DNA of 64,000 bases from Pseudomonas koreensis (GTDB lineage: Bacteria; Pseudomonadota; Gammaproteobacteria; Pseudomonadales; Pseudomonadaceae). Where the stretch lies: NCBI RefSeq assembly GCF_024169245.1, contig NZ_JALJWP010000001.1, positions 2,295,501 to 2,359,500 on the forward strand. The letters are read 5' to 3'. A program made the position numbers and the translations under genes. The notes under the pieces were generated by a model that saw only the letters and a list, made by a program, of their open reading frames with translations, searched no databases and was not told the DNA's origin. How positions within the stretch are numbered: position 1 is the stretch's first letter; the number at the start of each line of letters is the position of its first letter. Below, in pieces: positions 47,288-56,011 of this stretch.

Positions 47288-48235
47288 ATGAGTCGTCAAT
47301 TGCATGCCCAGACCTACGTCTGGCTGCAGGTGTTTGCCTGTGCGGCGCGGCACCTGTCGTTCACCCGTTGTGCCGAAGAGCTGCACATCACCCCGGGCGC
47401 GGTCAGCCAGCAGATTCGCCAATTGGAAGAACGCCTGGGCTTTCGCCTGTTTCATCGGCGCGCGCGCGGCGTTGAGTTGAGTGCGCAGGGGCAGCGGCTG
47501 GCGATCACCGTCAACGAAGCCTATGGCAGCATCGACGCGGAACTGCGCCGACTGGACGCCGGGATGATCAGCGGGACTCTGCGGTTGCGTTCAATCCCGT
47601 CGTTTCTCGGCAAGTGGCTGACCCCGCGCTTGCCGCGCTTGCAGCAACGCTTTCCGGACATCCAGTTGCGCCTGGTGGCGGAGGACAGCAGCGTGCCGTT
47701 GCACGAAGGCGATTTCGATCTGGCCATCGATCTCAACGATGGCAGTTACCCCGGGTTGTTATCCACAGCCTTGCTCGATGAGCAGATTTTCCCCGTGTGC
47801 GCGCCGAGCCTGCTGCGTGGGCGACCGCCGTTGCACGGTCCGGCGGATCTGGTGCATTTCCCGTTGCTGCACGACATCACCGCCTGGCGTGGCAGTTACG
47901 AATACGCAGAGTGGGAGTTCTACTTGAACGCGATCGGCTTCGAAGGCGCCGACGTGCGCCGCGGCCACACCTTCAACCGCAATCACCTGACCATTGAAGC
48001 GGCGATTGCCGGCATGGGCGTAGCGATTGCCCGGCGCACGCTGCTCAACGATGAGCTGGAGCGCGGCACTCTGATCGTGCCGTTCGGCTTGTCGGTGCCC
48101 AACCATAAACGCTATGTGCTGCTGTATGCGCCGGGGGCGTTGAGTCATCCGGGCGTGCGTGCTGTGCATGACTGGCTGGTGGAGGAGGCGGGGATTTTTC
48201 GCAGTCAGCACCCGCTGAATGAGCAGCAGATGTGA
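47288..48235 (+). CDS. LysR-family regulator, GcvA/DsdC-like
   Basis: The 315-residue protein has the N-terminal LysR HTH (SFTRCAEELHITPGAVSQQI, about 25-45) and the periplasmic-binding-like effector domain (about 95-300) with SIPSFLGKWLTPRLPRLQQ. The GcvA-like subgroup is indicated by HITPGAVSQQIRQLEERLG (split) and FHRRARG. Divergence from sdaA suggests control of serine degradation. The effector is unknown. Confidence 0.85.
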   Translation: MSRQLHAQTYVWLQVFACAARHLSFTRCAEELHITPGAVSQQIRQLEERLGFRLFHRRARGVELSAQGQRLAITVNEAYGSIDAELRRLDAGMISGTLRLRSIPSFLGKWLTPRLPRLQQRFPDIQLRLVAEDSSVPLHEGDFDLAIDLNDGSYPGLLSTALLDEQIFPVCAPSLLRGRPPLHGPADLVHFPLLHDITAWRGSYEYAEWEFYLNAIGFEGADVRRGHTFNRNHLTIEAAIAGMGVAIARRTLLNDELERGTLIVPFGLSVPNHKRYVLLYAPGALSHPGVRAVHDWLVEEAGIFRSQHPLNEQQM

Positions 48236-48435
48236 GCGGATTTTGCCGCGAGGCGAGGCGATCCAACTCCCGACCTTAGCAGCGCTTTGCTCGGTTGTCC
48301 GGCTTTTTTTGCGAATGAATATTTTTCTTTTTTCAGGGGTTGAAATGTTCGGCGCTCGGGCCGATTGTTGTAACCAGGAGGTCAGGATATTCACTTCAAG
48401 GCCTCCAGCGAGCTAGCTGAAATAAGGGATGAACT

Positions 48436-48843
48436 ATGCAAATCCAAGTCAACAGCGATAACCATATTCAAAGCAGTAAGCGACTGGAGGAGTGGGTACG
48501 TACAACTATTGAGAGCACGCTCGACCGTTATGAAGAAGACCTGACCCGTGTCGAAGTCCACCTGAGCGACGAGAACGGCGAAAAACCAGGTCCCCATGAC
48601 TTGCGCTGCCAACTGGAAGCGCGGCCTAAAGGCCACCAACCGATTTCCGTGACCCACAAAGCCGATTCGCTGGAACAGGCGATCGACGGTGCTGCCGAGA
48701 AACTCGAGCACAAACTGGATCATCTGTTCGGCAAACTGCGAGGTAAGCCACGCGCCGCTGTAGTGCCATTCACCGGCAAGGCCAACGACAAGCTGTTGGC
48801 GGAAGAATTTGACGAGAACGAACAGGCAGCGATCAACAGTTGA
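48436..48843 (+). CDS. HPF/RaiA family ribosome-associated protein
   Basis: The 135-residue protein (MQIQVNSDNHIQSSKRLEEW) has the short HPF fold: EVHLSDENGEKPGPHDLRCQ, KADSLEQAIDGAAEKL and a tail with FTGKANDKLL. Such proteins bind the 30S decoding centre in stationary phase. The S30AE match is divergent and there is no rpoN-ptsN context, so it is a second, non-canonical family member (inference). A terminator follows. Confidence 0.82.
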   Translation: MQIQVNSDNHIQSSKRLEEWVRTTIESTLDRYEEDLTRVEVHLSDENGEKPGPHDLRCQLEARPKGHQPISVTHKADSLEQAIDGAAEKLEHKLDHLFGKLRGKPRAAVVPFTGKANDKLLAEEFDENEQAAINS

Positions 48844-48871
48844 TGCGCTGATTTCACAAGTAACCAAAGGA

Positions 48872-48903
48872 GAACGGGCCTGCTGATGCAGGCCCGTTTT
48901 TTT
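48872..48903 (+). terminator. Rho-independent terminator after the HPF-like gene
   Basis: AACGGGCCTG, a short loop, CAGGCCCGTTTTTTT: strong hairpin with T tract, 29 bases after the stop. Confidence 0.92.
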
Positions 48904-48946
48904 GTTTGGGGTGTTGGTTGTTTCGCGGCAGGGTTTGAGATCGTGG

Positions 48947-49123
48947 CCCCTCACCCCAGCCCTCTCCCGAGGGAGAGGGGGCCGACCGAGGTGTCTGCAG
49001 AAGTACGTCGACCTGAAAGTCCGAGTCGATTATGGATTCCGTACGGCACTTTCCGGTCGGCGTATTTATCGAGCATCCCCCAATCAGTCCCCTCTCCCCC
49101 TGGGAGAGGGTTAGGGTGAGGGG
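48947..49123. mobile_element. MITE-like 177-bp element, copy A
   Basis: The element begins CCCCTCACCCCAGCCCTCTC and ends in the near reverse complement GGTTAGGGTGAGGGG. Each end also holds an inner palindrome CCCTCTCCC/GGGAGAGGG. There is no open frame. It is homologous to the 59635-59812 element in inverse orientation. It lies 25 bases beyond the fecA stop, so it may also terminate fecA transcription. Confidence 0.75.
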
Positions 49124-49148
49124 CTTTTGATCTTCAACCGATCACGGC

Positions 49149-51482
49149 TCAGAACGCCACCGAAGTCTGCACATACACCGTCCGCGGCTCGCCAACGTAC
49201 TTGCCCTTGTTGTTGTCATCGAACGAGCGCGTGAAGTACTGCGTGTTGAAGATGTTCTTCACCCCCACCGCCACATTCAAATCCGACAGTTGCGGTCCGA
49301 AGTCATATCCAGCGCGGCTGCTGAACAGCATGTAACCGGGGATCTTGCCGGTGCTGCCGTCGGCGCTTTCCTTCGAGGTATTGGCGTTGTCGGCAAACTG
49401 ATCGCTCTGGAAGCTGCTGTCCAGATTCAGCTTCCACGGCCCTTCGGTATACCCGACGCCAATCGTGCCTTTGTGTTTGGAGGAAAACGGCACGCGGTTG
49501 CCTTTGTTCGGCCCGTCTTCGCGAATGGTCGCATCGACATAAGCATACGTGGCGTAGACATCGAACCCGGCCAGCGCCGGACTCAGATCATCAAGCGCGT
49601 AATTGACGCTGGTCTCGATGCCTTGATGACGGGTTTCACCGCGGGCGATCACCGAATCGTTGGTTTGATTGCTTTCGTACTGGTTGTCGAAGTTGATCAG
49701 GAATGCGCCGATTTCCGCGCGCAGGGCACCATTGTCATAACGCGTGCCGAGTTCCCAGGTACGGGCCTTTTCCGGTTTCACTTCGCCGCTGCTCACGCGG
49801 TTGGGCATCTGGCTGTACTGCACGCTGCCGAACGAGCCTTCGGTGTTGGCGTACAGATTCCAGCTATCGGTCAGGTGATAGAGCACGTTCAGCGCCGGCA
49901 GCGCGGTGTTGTAGTCGCCCTTGTATTTGACGTTGGTCAGGTTGTTGGTCTGCTGCGACTCGATCATCTCGTAGCGCACGCCTGGGGTGATGGTCCATTT
50001 GCCGATGTCGATGCGATCGTCGACGAAGAACGCATTGGCCTCGGTGCCACCACGGGTGTCGCGGTCGTTGCGGCTGCTGGTGGTCGGGTATTCGTTGGCG
50101 CTGATCGGCGTGCGGTAGCGCAGTTCGTGGCCAGCCTCGTTGATGTAGCGGTAGCCGACGCCGACTTCATGGCTGCTCGGACCCAGGTCGAAGCCTTGGG
50201 CGAAACGGGTTTCCAGACCACGCACCCAATATTCGCGTGGCGACAGCGAAAGGAACGTGCCCTGATCCAGATAACCGCTGCGCAAAGTCTTGGTGAAGAA
50301 GGTGTTGGCGGTGAACTCGCGGCGATCTTCCTGATAGCGATAGCCGAAGTTGAACATCGTCCGGCGCCCCCAGAACTGGTCTTTCGGGCGCGTCGACTGA
50401 TAGGGATCGGCATCGTAATCGGCGACGTTGAGGCCGCCGGGCATGTCGGCCTTGCCTTCGTAATACTGGGCCATGGCGTTGAAACTGTTGGCTTCGTCGA
50501 GCTGGTATTTGCCCTTGAGAATCAGGTCGTCGATCTCGGTATCGCTGTGCTCACGCCAGTCACCGCCACGGGTGCCGGAGTACAGCAAGGCGCCGCCCAG
50601 GCCGTTGACGTTGGTGCCGCCGGCCAGCAGATTGGCGCTGGTCTTGAAACCGTCGTGGCTCGACGACGGGCTGGTTTCAGTCTGGAAACCACCCTTGACC
50701 GTCGGCTCGTCGGGGATTGCCCGGGTCACGAAGTTGACCACGCCGCCGACGTTCTGCGGACCGTATCGCACCGCGCCGCCGCCACGCACCACGTCCACGG
50801 CATCCATGTTGCCCATGCTGATCGGCGCGAACGACAGCTGCGGTTGCCCGTACGGCGCGAAAGGCACCGGGATGCCGTCCATCAATACTGTCGAGCGCGC
50901 GGCCAGGCGTGGATTCAAACCGCGAATGCCGAAATTCAGCGCCATGTCATGGCTGCCGGTGCCGTTGTTCTCCGGCGCATTGACGCCGGGGATGCGGTTG
51001 AGCACATCGCGGGCCTGGGTCGCGCCCTGGCGTTCGAATTCTTCGCGGCGGATCACATCGCGTGCGCCTGGGTGTTCGAAGACGTTGACTTGCGCCGCAT
51101 CGCCGAGCCAGTCGCCGACCACCGTCGAAGTGCCCAGCTCCAGCGCGGCGTCTCCCAGCGGTTGCAGGCTGAAGGCATTGTCGCCCTCGGCGCGGGCTTG
51201 CAGGCCGGTGCCTTCGAGCAAGGCATCGAGGCCTTGCTGCGTCGTGTAATTGCCTTCCAGACCACGGCTTTGCACACCGCTGGTGACTTGCGAGCCGAAG
51301 GAGATCAGCACGCCGGCTTCACGGCCAAACTGGTTGAGCGCGGTTTCCAGCGACGCCGGGGCGATGTGATAAACCTTGGCTTCGGCGGCCAGTGCGGCGG
51401 GCAGGCCGGTAAAACTCAGGCTGGCGCCGAGCAGCAGATTGCGCAGGCTGCGGGCCAGGGGCGTAAGGCGGGTGGGCTGCAT
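49149..51482 (-). CDS. fecA: TonB-dependent Fe(III)-dicitrate-type receptor with STN signalling domain
   Basis: The 777-residue outer-membrane receptor has a signal peptide (LSFTGLPAALAAEA), an STN domain (about 40-110, SLETALNQFGREAGVLISFG), a plug (about 130-240, DVLNRIPGVNAPENNGTG, FGIRGLNPRLAARS) and a barrel ending VYVQTSVAF. The STN domain contacts FecR and makes it a cell-surface-signalling receptor. FecI and FecR genes precede it on the same strand. Similarity to FecA is by overall pattern; the ligand (ferric citrate) is inferred. An MITE-like element follows at 49123. Confidence 0.87.
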   Translation of the reverse strand: MQPTRLTPLARSLRNLLLGASLSFTGLPAALAAEAKVYHIAPASLETALNQFGREAGVLISFGSQVTSGVQSRGLEGNYTTQQGLDALLEGTGLQARAEGDNAFSLQPLGDAALELGTSTVVGDWLGDAAQVNVFEHPGARDVIRREEFERQGATQARDVLNRIPGVNAPENNGTGSHDMALNFGIRGLNPRLAARSTVLMDGIPVPFAPYGQPQLSFAPISMGNMDAVDVVRGGGAVRYGPQNVGGVVNFVTRAIPDEPTVKGGFQTETSPSSSHDGFKTSANLLAGGTNVNGLGGALLYSGTRGGDWREHSDTEIDDLILKGKYQLDEANSFNAMAQYYEGKADMPGGLNVADYDADPYQSTRPKDQFWGRRTMFNFGYRYQEDRREFTANTFFTKTLRSGYLDQGTFLSLSPREYWVRGLETRFAQGFDLGPSSHEVGVGYRYINEAGHELRYRTPISANEYPTTSSRNDRDTRGGTEANAFFVDDRIDIGKWTITPGVRYEMIESQQTNNLTNVKYKGDYNTALPALNVLYHLTDSWNLYANTEGSFGSVQYSQMPNRVSSGEVKPEKARTWELGTRYDNGALRAEIGAFLINFDNQYESNQTNDSVIARGETRHQGIETSVNYALDDLSPALAGFDVYATYAYVDATIREDGPNKGNRVPFSSKHKGTIGVGYTEGPWKLNLDSSFQSDQFADNANTSKESADGSTGKIPGYMLFSSRAGYDFGPQLSDLNVAVGVKNIFNTQYFTRSFDDNNKGKYVGEPRTVYVQTSVAF

Positions 51483-51569
51483 GTGGATGATCCTGAGAAG
51501 GTGGAATCAAGGGGGCTTTCCTTCTCTGTCACGCCAGATCTGAAAAACGGCTCATTTTTTTTAAAATCA

Positions 51570-51617
51570 AAAATCGCAGCCTTCTGTAGGAGCCGCCGAA
51601 GGCTGCGATCTTTTGAT
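51570..51617. repeat. REP unit, truncated first arm (GTAGGAGCCGCCGAAGGCTG family)
   Basis: A short AAATCGCAGCCTTCTGTAGG arm is directly joined to a full unit ending CGAAGGCTGCGATC. The first arm is truncated. It lies between fecR and fecA, which may permit differential expression of the receptor. Confidence 0.8.
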
Positions 51618-51625
51618 CTTGCTGT

Positions 51626-52558
51626 TCAAACCCGCGCTTCAACGCTCACCCAATAACGGGTAAAGCGCTTCACTTGCACCGGCAGACTGATCTGCAGCAG
51701 GTCGAGAATCCGCTCGCTGTCATCCAGCGGATACGTTCCGGAAATCAGCAGATCGGCGACTTTGCTGTCGCAACTCAACTGGCCGCGGCGGTAGCGGCCA
51801 AGCTCTTCGAGGAAATCGCCGAGGCGCATATGCGCAGCGACCAGCATGCCGTCGGTCCAGGCGCCGCTGTTGGCGTCCAGCGGCTTGGCCTCGCTGACGG
51901 AGCCGGCAGTAAAACTCAGTTGACGCGCGACCGGCAGCAGCAGGGGCGCGCGCTGCTTGGCGGTGAGTTCGACTCGCCCTTCAAACAGGGCGATCTGCGT
52001 GCGATCGGCGAACTGCCGCACATTAAGGCGCGCGCCCTGGGTTTTCAGCACGCCGTGCGCCGTGCGTATTTCGAATGCATTAGCAGCGCTCAACAGCATT
52101 TCGCCCTCGAGCAGACGAATCAAACGCTGTGCGTTATCGACATCGGCGGAGCTGGCGGTATTGAGCTGCAAGGAATTGGCACCGCCCAAGGCAATCTTGC
52201 GCCGCTGCCCGACCGGTGTGCGGTAATCGGCGAGCAGCGACGGCAGCGGCGTGTGCTCGCGCAGGCCCCAGGTCGCCGCTGAGCCAGCACCGAGAATCAG
52301 CAGCATTTTCAGCGCCTGACGACGGCTGGCGGACTTCGGCCCGTTCAATGCGGCGTGGGCCAACGGCGACGAGACGCCGCGCAAGCGCTGGTTGACCCGT
52401 TGCATGTGTTCCCACGCTCGGCGGTGTTCGCTGTGCGCATCCAGCCATTGTTGCCAGGCCTGTTGCTGGCGCGGGGTGAGCGTGCCCTGCTGCATTTCCA
52501 GCAGCCAGTGCACCGCCTGTTCGGCGACCTGCGCGGAGAAATCCGGCGCGGGATTCAC
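51626..52558 (-). CDS. fecR: FecR-type anti-sigma factor/regulator
   Basis: The 310-residue protein has the cytoplasmic FecR N-terminus (AVHWLLEMQQGTLTPRQQQAWQQWL split, then HRRAWEHMQ), one membrane helix (about 85-105, LKMLLILGAGSAATWGL) and the periplasmic FecR domain (about 115-230, YRTPVGQRRKIAL, LNTASSADVD) plus the DUF4974-like tail. It passes the FecA signal to FecI. The start overlaps the fecI stop by four bases. Confidence 0.9.
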   Translation of the reverse strand: MNPAPDFSAQVAEQAVHWLLEMQQGTLTPRQQQAWQQWLDAHSEHRRAWEHMQRVNQRLRGVSSPLAHAALNGPKSASRRQALKMLLILGAGSAATWGLREHTPLPSLLADYRTPVGQRRKIALGGANSLQLNTASSADVDNAQRLIRLLEGEMLLSAANAFEIRTAHGVLKTQGARLNVRQFADRTQIALFEGRVELTAKQRAPLLLPVARQLSFTAGSVSEAKPLDANSGAWTDGMLVAAHMRLGDFLEELGRYRRGQLSCDSKVADLLISGTYPLDDSERILDLLQISLPVQVKRFTRYWVSVEARV

Positions 52559-53085
52559 AGTGCGAAATAGCAGCGCATTGCTGCTTTATTCAGATGGCGT
52601 TTGACCGTGGCTATCGAGATACCCAGTTCGGCGGCGATCTGTGGATAAGTCAGCCCATCGATCTGCGCGAGCAGGAATGCGCGTTTGACCGGGCGCGGCA
52701 AACCGTCGAGCAGCTCATCGAGTTCGATCAACGTCTGCAGGATGATCGCCTTGTGCTCTTCCGACGGCGCGGCCATTTCGGGCATTTGCGCCAGCGTCTC
52801 GAGGTAGGCGCGTTCCAGATCCTGGCGCCGGTAGTGGTTGAACAGCACACGTTTGGCCAGCGTGGTGAGAAAGGCGCGCGGTTCGATGATCACCGGCGGT
52901 TCGCGGGCGCTCAGCACTTTAATGAACGTGTCTTGCGCCAGATCCGCCGCGCTGTCCGGGCAGCCGAGCTTGCGCCGCAGCCAGCCGGTGAGCCAGCTGT
53001 GATGGGCGTGATAGAGCGATTCGACGGGATGAGCGGGCGGCAACGAAATGACTCCGGACGCAAAGTTTGCGTAGAGAACGCGCAT
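52555..53085 (-). CDS. fecI: ECF sigma factor, FecI family
   Basis: The 176-residue protein from the ATG at 53085 contains region 2 (AADLAQDTFIKVL, FLTTLAKRVLFNHYRR) and region 4 (LPRPVKRAFLLAQIDGLTYPQIAAELGIS, split; ATVKRHLNKAAM). It directs RNA polymerase to fecA after FecR release. The Fur-box-like site at 53154-53172 lies about 70 bases upstream. A TTG at 53136 is the alternative start and less likely. Confidence 0.9.
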   Translation of the reverse strand: MRVLYANFASGVISLPPAHPVESLYHAHHSWLTGWLRRKLGCPDSAADLAQDTFIKVLSAREPPVIIEPRAFLTTLAKRVLFNHYRRQDLERAYLETLAQMPEMAAPSEEHKAIILQTLIELDELLDGLPRPVKRAFLLAQIDGLTYPQIAAELGISIATVKRHLNKAAMRCYFAL

Positions 53086-53153
53086 TAGAGAACAAGAACG
53101 GTTCGCATTGTAGGGGCTGGCGACGGTGTCCGGCAATCAGATGCTTTTGCGTA

Positions 53154-53172
53154 TGAGAATATTTATCATTAA
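53154..53172. promoter_or_regulatory. Putative Fur box in the divergent fecI/DUF3649 promoter
   Basis: TGAGAATATTTATCATTAA; its reverse complement contains AATGATAA followed by ATTCTC, matching about 14 of 19 positions of GATAATGATAATCATTATC. It is placed between two leftward/rightward iron operons, so one site could repress both when iron is sufficient. Confidence 0.75.
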
Positions 53173-53231
53173 TATTGCTTGCCTGTAGATTCGGCTTGTC
53201 GGCCGGGCGTTTTTGGTTTCAGGGTCGAAAC

Positions 53232-53537
53232 ATGAAAGGCAAACTCACCACGCTTCCCATGTCCTATCGTCTGGCTGTCACCTCACGGGTGCTGGCGGCG
53301 GTTTTCGGCGGCTATCTGGTCGCGGCGCTGGCCAGTGTCACCCTGACGTTGTGGCTGCCGCTGAACCGCGCCGAAGCGGTGGTGACCGGCATGACCGTGT
53401 CCTTTCTGGTCTATCTGGTCGCGGTGCTCTGGTGCTTTGCCTGCCGCAGCGCGTGGTCAGCGTGGGTCGGCCTGCTGGTTCCGAGCGTGATTCTCGCCAC
53501 CATTTCCGGCGCCGCACGCGGTCTGGGGCTCGCATGA
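53232..53537 (+). CDS. DUF3649 small membrane protein
   Basis: The 101-residue protein from the ATG at 53232 (MKGKLTTLPMSYRLAVTSRV) has three hydrophobic helices (about 19-40, 50-70 and 78-96), fitting DUF3649, a family found in iron-uptake operons ahead of PepSY proteins. The stop overlaps the next start (ATGA). Role unknown; probably an accessory of ferric-chelate reduction. Confidence 0.85.
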   Translation: MKGKLTTLPMSYRLAVTSRVLAAVFGGYLVAALASVTLTLWLPLNRAEAVVTGMTVSFLVYLVAVLWCFACRSAWSAWVGLLVPSVILATISGAARGLGLA

Positions 53538-55117
53538 AAGAGGGCTTCCGGCAGGCGATGGCTTGGCTGCACACTTGGGCCGGGCTGGTGTTCGGCTGGT
53601 TGCTGTTCGCGATTTTTCTCACTGGAACGCTGGCTTACTTCAAAGACGAAATCAGCCACTGGATGCAGCCGGAAATAGCTGCGCATCCACTCGATGCCGA
53701 AGCCAGCCTGACCCTGGCGCAAAACTATCTGCAGCAACATGCCGCCGGTGCCTCGCGCTGGCTGATCGATTTGCCCGATGCCCGCGATCCCGGCCTCACC
53801 GTGCGCTGGCAACAGGCGCCGGGCAAACCCGGCGAGCGCGGCCGTTTCGAATCCCGAACCCTCGACGCCCAGAGCGGGGCCGAAGTACAGGGCCGCGAAA
53901 GCATGGGTGGCGAGTTCTTTTACCGCTTCCACTTCCAGTTGCAGATGCCTTATCCGTGGGGGCGCTGGCTGGCGACCATCGCCGCGATGGTGATGTTCGT
54001 GGCGTTGATAAGCGGCATCATCACCCACAAGAAAATCTTCAAGGACTTCTTCACCTTCCGCCCGCGCAAGGGCCAGCGTTCCTGGCTCGACGGGCACAAC
54101 GCCGTTGGTGTGCTGGTGCTGCCGTTTCATTTGATGATCACCTACAGCAGCCTGGTGATTTTCATGTCGATGGTCATGCCCGCCAGCATCGTTGCCTCTT
54201 ACGGCAGTGACGTGCGCAAGTTTTACGACGAAGTCTTTCCCGCCTCGAAGACGCCGGAACGTGCTGAGATCGCCGCGCCGTTGACCGCCATGGCGCCGCT
54301 ACTTGCCAAGGCCAGCGAGCAATGGTCGGGCGGCCACACCGCGCGCCTGTCGGTGAGCAATCCGGGCGATGCCAGCGCCACGGTGGTGCTGTCCCGCGCG
54401 GGCGATCGGGTGGTGCATGATTTCGGCCGGGCGGTGACGTTCAACGGCGTCACCGGGCAGCTTCTGAGCAGTACCCCCGATCAACCCATGGCGATGGCGA
54501 TGGGTGGCGCGTTCTATGGTTTGCACATGGGCCATTTCGCCGGGCCGCTGTTGCGCTGGTTGTATTTCATCTGCGGACTGGCCGGCACGGCGATGATCGG
54601 CACCGGGCTGGTGATCTGGCTGGGCAAGCGTCAGCTCAAGCACGCAAAAAGCGCAGCGCTGCCGTTCGAGTTGCGTTTGGTCGAAGTGCTGAATATTGCC
54701 AGCATGGCCGGGCTGGTGTCGGCGGTGGCGGTATTCTTTTTGGCCAATCGGTTGTTGCCGGTGAGTCTGACGGGACGGGCCGACTGGGAAGTGAATGCGT
54801 TCTTCCTTGCCTGGGGGCTGAGCCTGGTGCATGCGGTGTTGCGTCCGGGACGCCAAGCGTGGATCGAGCAGCTGACGCTCGGCGCCGCGCTGTTTATCGC
54901 CGTGCCGCTGATCAATGCGCTGACTACGCCGTGGAATCTTGGCGCGACCCTGATGCAGCGCGACTGGGCACTGGCCGGATTTGATCTGACCTGCCTTGTG
55001 ACCGGGATTTTTCTCGGCTGGGCTGCGCGCAAGATGCAGCGTGCAGGCAGCGACGTCAGTGTGCGCAAAGTAAAGTCATCGCCTCGGTCGATTACCCTTG
55101 AACAGAGTGCCAACTGA
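53534..55117 (+). CDS. PepSY-domain membrane protein, putative ferric-siderophore reductase (PiuB/FsrB type)
   Basis: The 527-residue protein has an N-terminal helix (LHTWAGLVFGWLLFAIFLTG), the PepSY_TM layout with large periplasmic loops, further helices (LATIAAMVMFVALISGI, AVGVLVLPFHLMITYSS) and about three C-terminal helices. His residues in HTWAG, HKK and the TM5 HFAGP set are candidates for haem. Such proteins reduce ferric siderophore in the periplasm. The start overlaps DUF3649 (ATGA), and its stop overlaps DUF3325 (TGATG). Confidence 0.85.
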   Translation: MKEGFRQAMAWLHTWAGLVFGWLLFAIFLTGTLAYFKDEISHWMQPEIAAHPLDAEASLTLAQNYLQQHAAGASRWLIDLPDARDPGLTVRWQQAPGKPGERGRFESRTLDAQSGAEVQGRESMGGEFFYRFHFQLQMPYPWGRWLATIAAMVMFVALISGIITHKKIFKDFFTFRPRKGQRSWLDGHNAVGVLVLPFHLMITYSSLVIFMSMVMPASIVASYGSDVRKFYDEVFPASKTPERAEIAAPLTAMAPLLAKASEQWSGGHTARLSVSNPGDASATVVLSRAGDRVVHDFGRAVTFNGVTGQLLSSTPDQPMAMAMGGAFYGLHMGHFAGPLLRWLYFICGLAGTAMIGTGLVIWLGKRQLKHAKSAALPFELRLVEVLNIASMAGLVSAVAVFFLANRLLPVSLTGRADWEVNAFFLAWGLSLVHAVLRPGRQAWIEQLTLGAALFIAVPLINALTTPWNLGATLMQRDWALAGFDLTCLVTGIFLGWAARKMQRAGSDVSVRKVKSSPRSITLEQSAN

Positions 55118-55443
55118 TGCTGCTGGCCCTGTTACTCACCTACGCCGGCTTCACCGCATTGTGTCTGTCGATGCCTCGCCATCATGCCGAATTGCTCGGC
55201 GCCAAACCGTCGACGCGCCGCCGTCAGGGTCTGGCGTTGGCGGGATGGTTGTTGCTGGCGCTTTCGCTGTGGGCGGCGGTCGCGGTCAATGGCTGGAGTT
55301 TCGGTCTGGTCGACTGGTTCGCGGTGCTGATGCTCAGTGCTTTGGCACTGGTGCTGTTGCTGCCGTATCGCCCGCGTCTGGCCTTGGCACTGGCGGGGTT
55401 GAGCCTGTTGGCCAGCCCGGTTGCGGCATGGGCGCAGTGCTGA
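55117..55443 (+). CDS. DUF3325 small membrane protein
   Basis: The 108-residue protein MLLALLLTYAGFTALCLSMP, with three hydrophobic segments (about 1-20, 38-60, 65-105), contains the RHHAELLG motif of DUF3325. It follows the PepSY protein without gap, as in other Pseudomonas iron operons. Role unknown; part of the reductase complex by context. Confidence 0.83.
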   Translation: MLLALLLTYAGFTALCLSMPRHHAELLGAKPSTRRRQGLALAGWLLLALSLWAAVAVNGWSFGLVDWFAVLMLSALALVLLLPYRPRLALALAGLSLLASPVAAWAQC

Positions 55444-55444
55444 A

Positions 55445-56011
55445 GTGCTGATCGGTCTGCCGCCGGAATCGCGTGATGATGAAGCGCGTGGCGCGCGTGC
55501 GCATTTTCTTCAGGTGTTTCTGTCCCAGCGTGCGAAAATGGAAGCGCTGGTGAGCCGGCGTGTCGGTTGTCGGGCGACGGCGGCGGATCTGGTGCAGGAT
55601 CTGTTTTTGCGCTTCTGGCGCCGGCCGCTGGTCCAGGTCGAAGAACTCAGCACCTATCTGCTGCGCTGCGCCGGCAATATCGCTATTGATCATTTGCGCA
55701 GTGAAGGCACGCGCACGCGGGTCAACGAAGGCTGGCAGCCGGACGAGCCCGACAGCCACGGCAGCGAACCCCAGGCCGCGCTCGAAGCCGGCAATGATCT
55801 GCGCCATGTCGAAGCGGCGTTGCGCGCCTTGCCCGAACGCACCCGGCAGATTTTTCTGCTCAATCGCATTCACGGGCGCAAGTATGCCGAAATCGCCAAG
55901 GCCATGGGTCTGTCCCAAAGTGCCGTGGAAAAACATATGATGCGCGCCCTCGAAGCCTGCAAGGCCAGCCTGCGCGACCCCGCGCCACGTCTGCCAGGGA
56001 AAGCACCGTGA
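55445..56011 (+). CDS. ECF sigma factor (FecI-like), second system
   Basis: The 188-residue product from the GTG at 55445 follows DUF3325 by one base. Region 2 reads ATAADLVQDLFLRFWRRP and CAGNIAIDHLRSEG; region 4 reads LPERTRQIFLLNRIHGRKYAEIA (split) and GLSQSAVEKHMMRAL. An upstream TTG at 55421 would overlap DUF3325 and is less likely. With the next two genes it forms a signalling system, presumably for a hydroxamate-type siderophore. Confidence 0.88.
   Translation: MLIGLPPESRDDEARGARAHFLQVFLSQRAKMEALVSRRVGCRATAADLVQDLFLRFWRRPLVQVEELSTYLLRCAGNIAIDHLRSEGTRTRVNEGWQPDEPDSHGSEPQAALEAGNDLRHVEAALRALPERTRQIFLLNRIHGRKYAEIAKAMGLSQSAVEKHMMRALEACKASLRDPAPRLPGKAP

Noticed and set aside
49290..51656. 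788-codon open frame opposite fecA
   Set aside because: Antisense shadow; fecA has a signal peptide, STN domain and barrel end in the correct frame.
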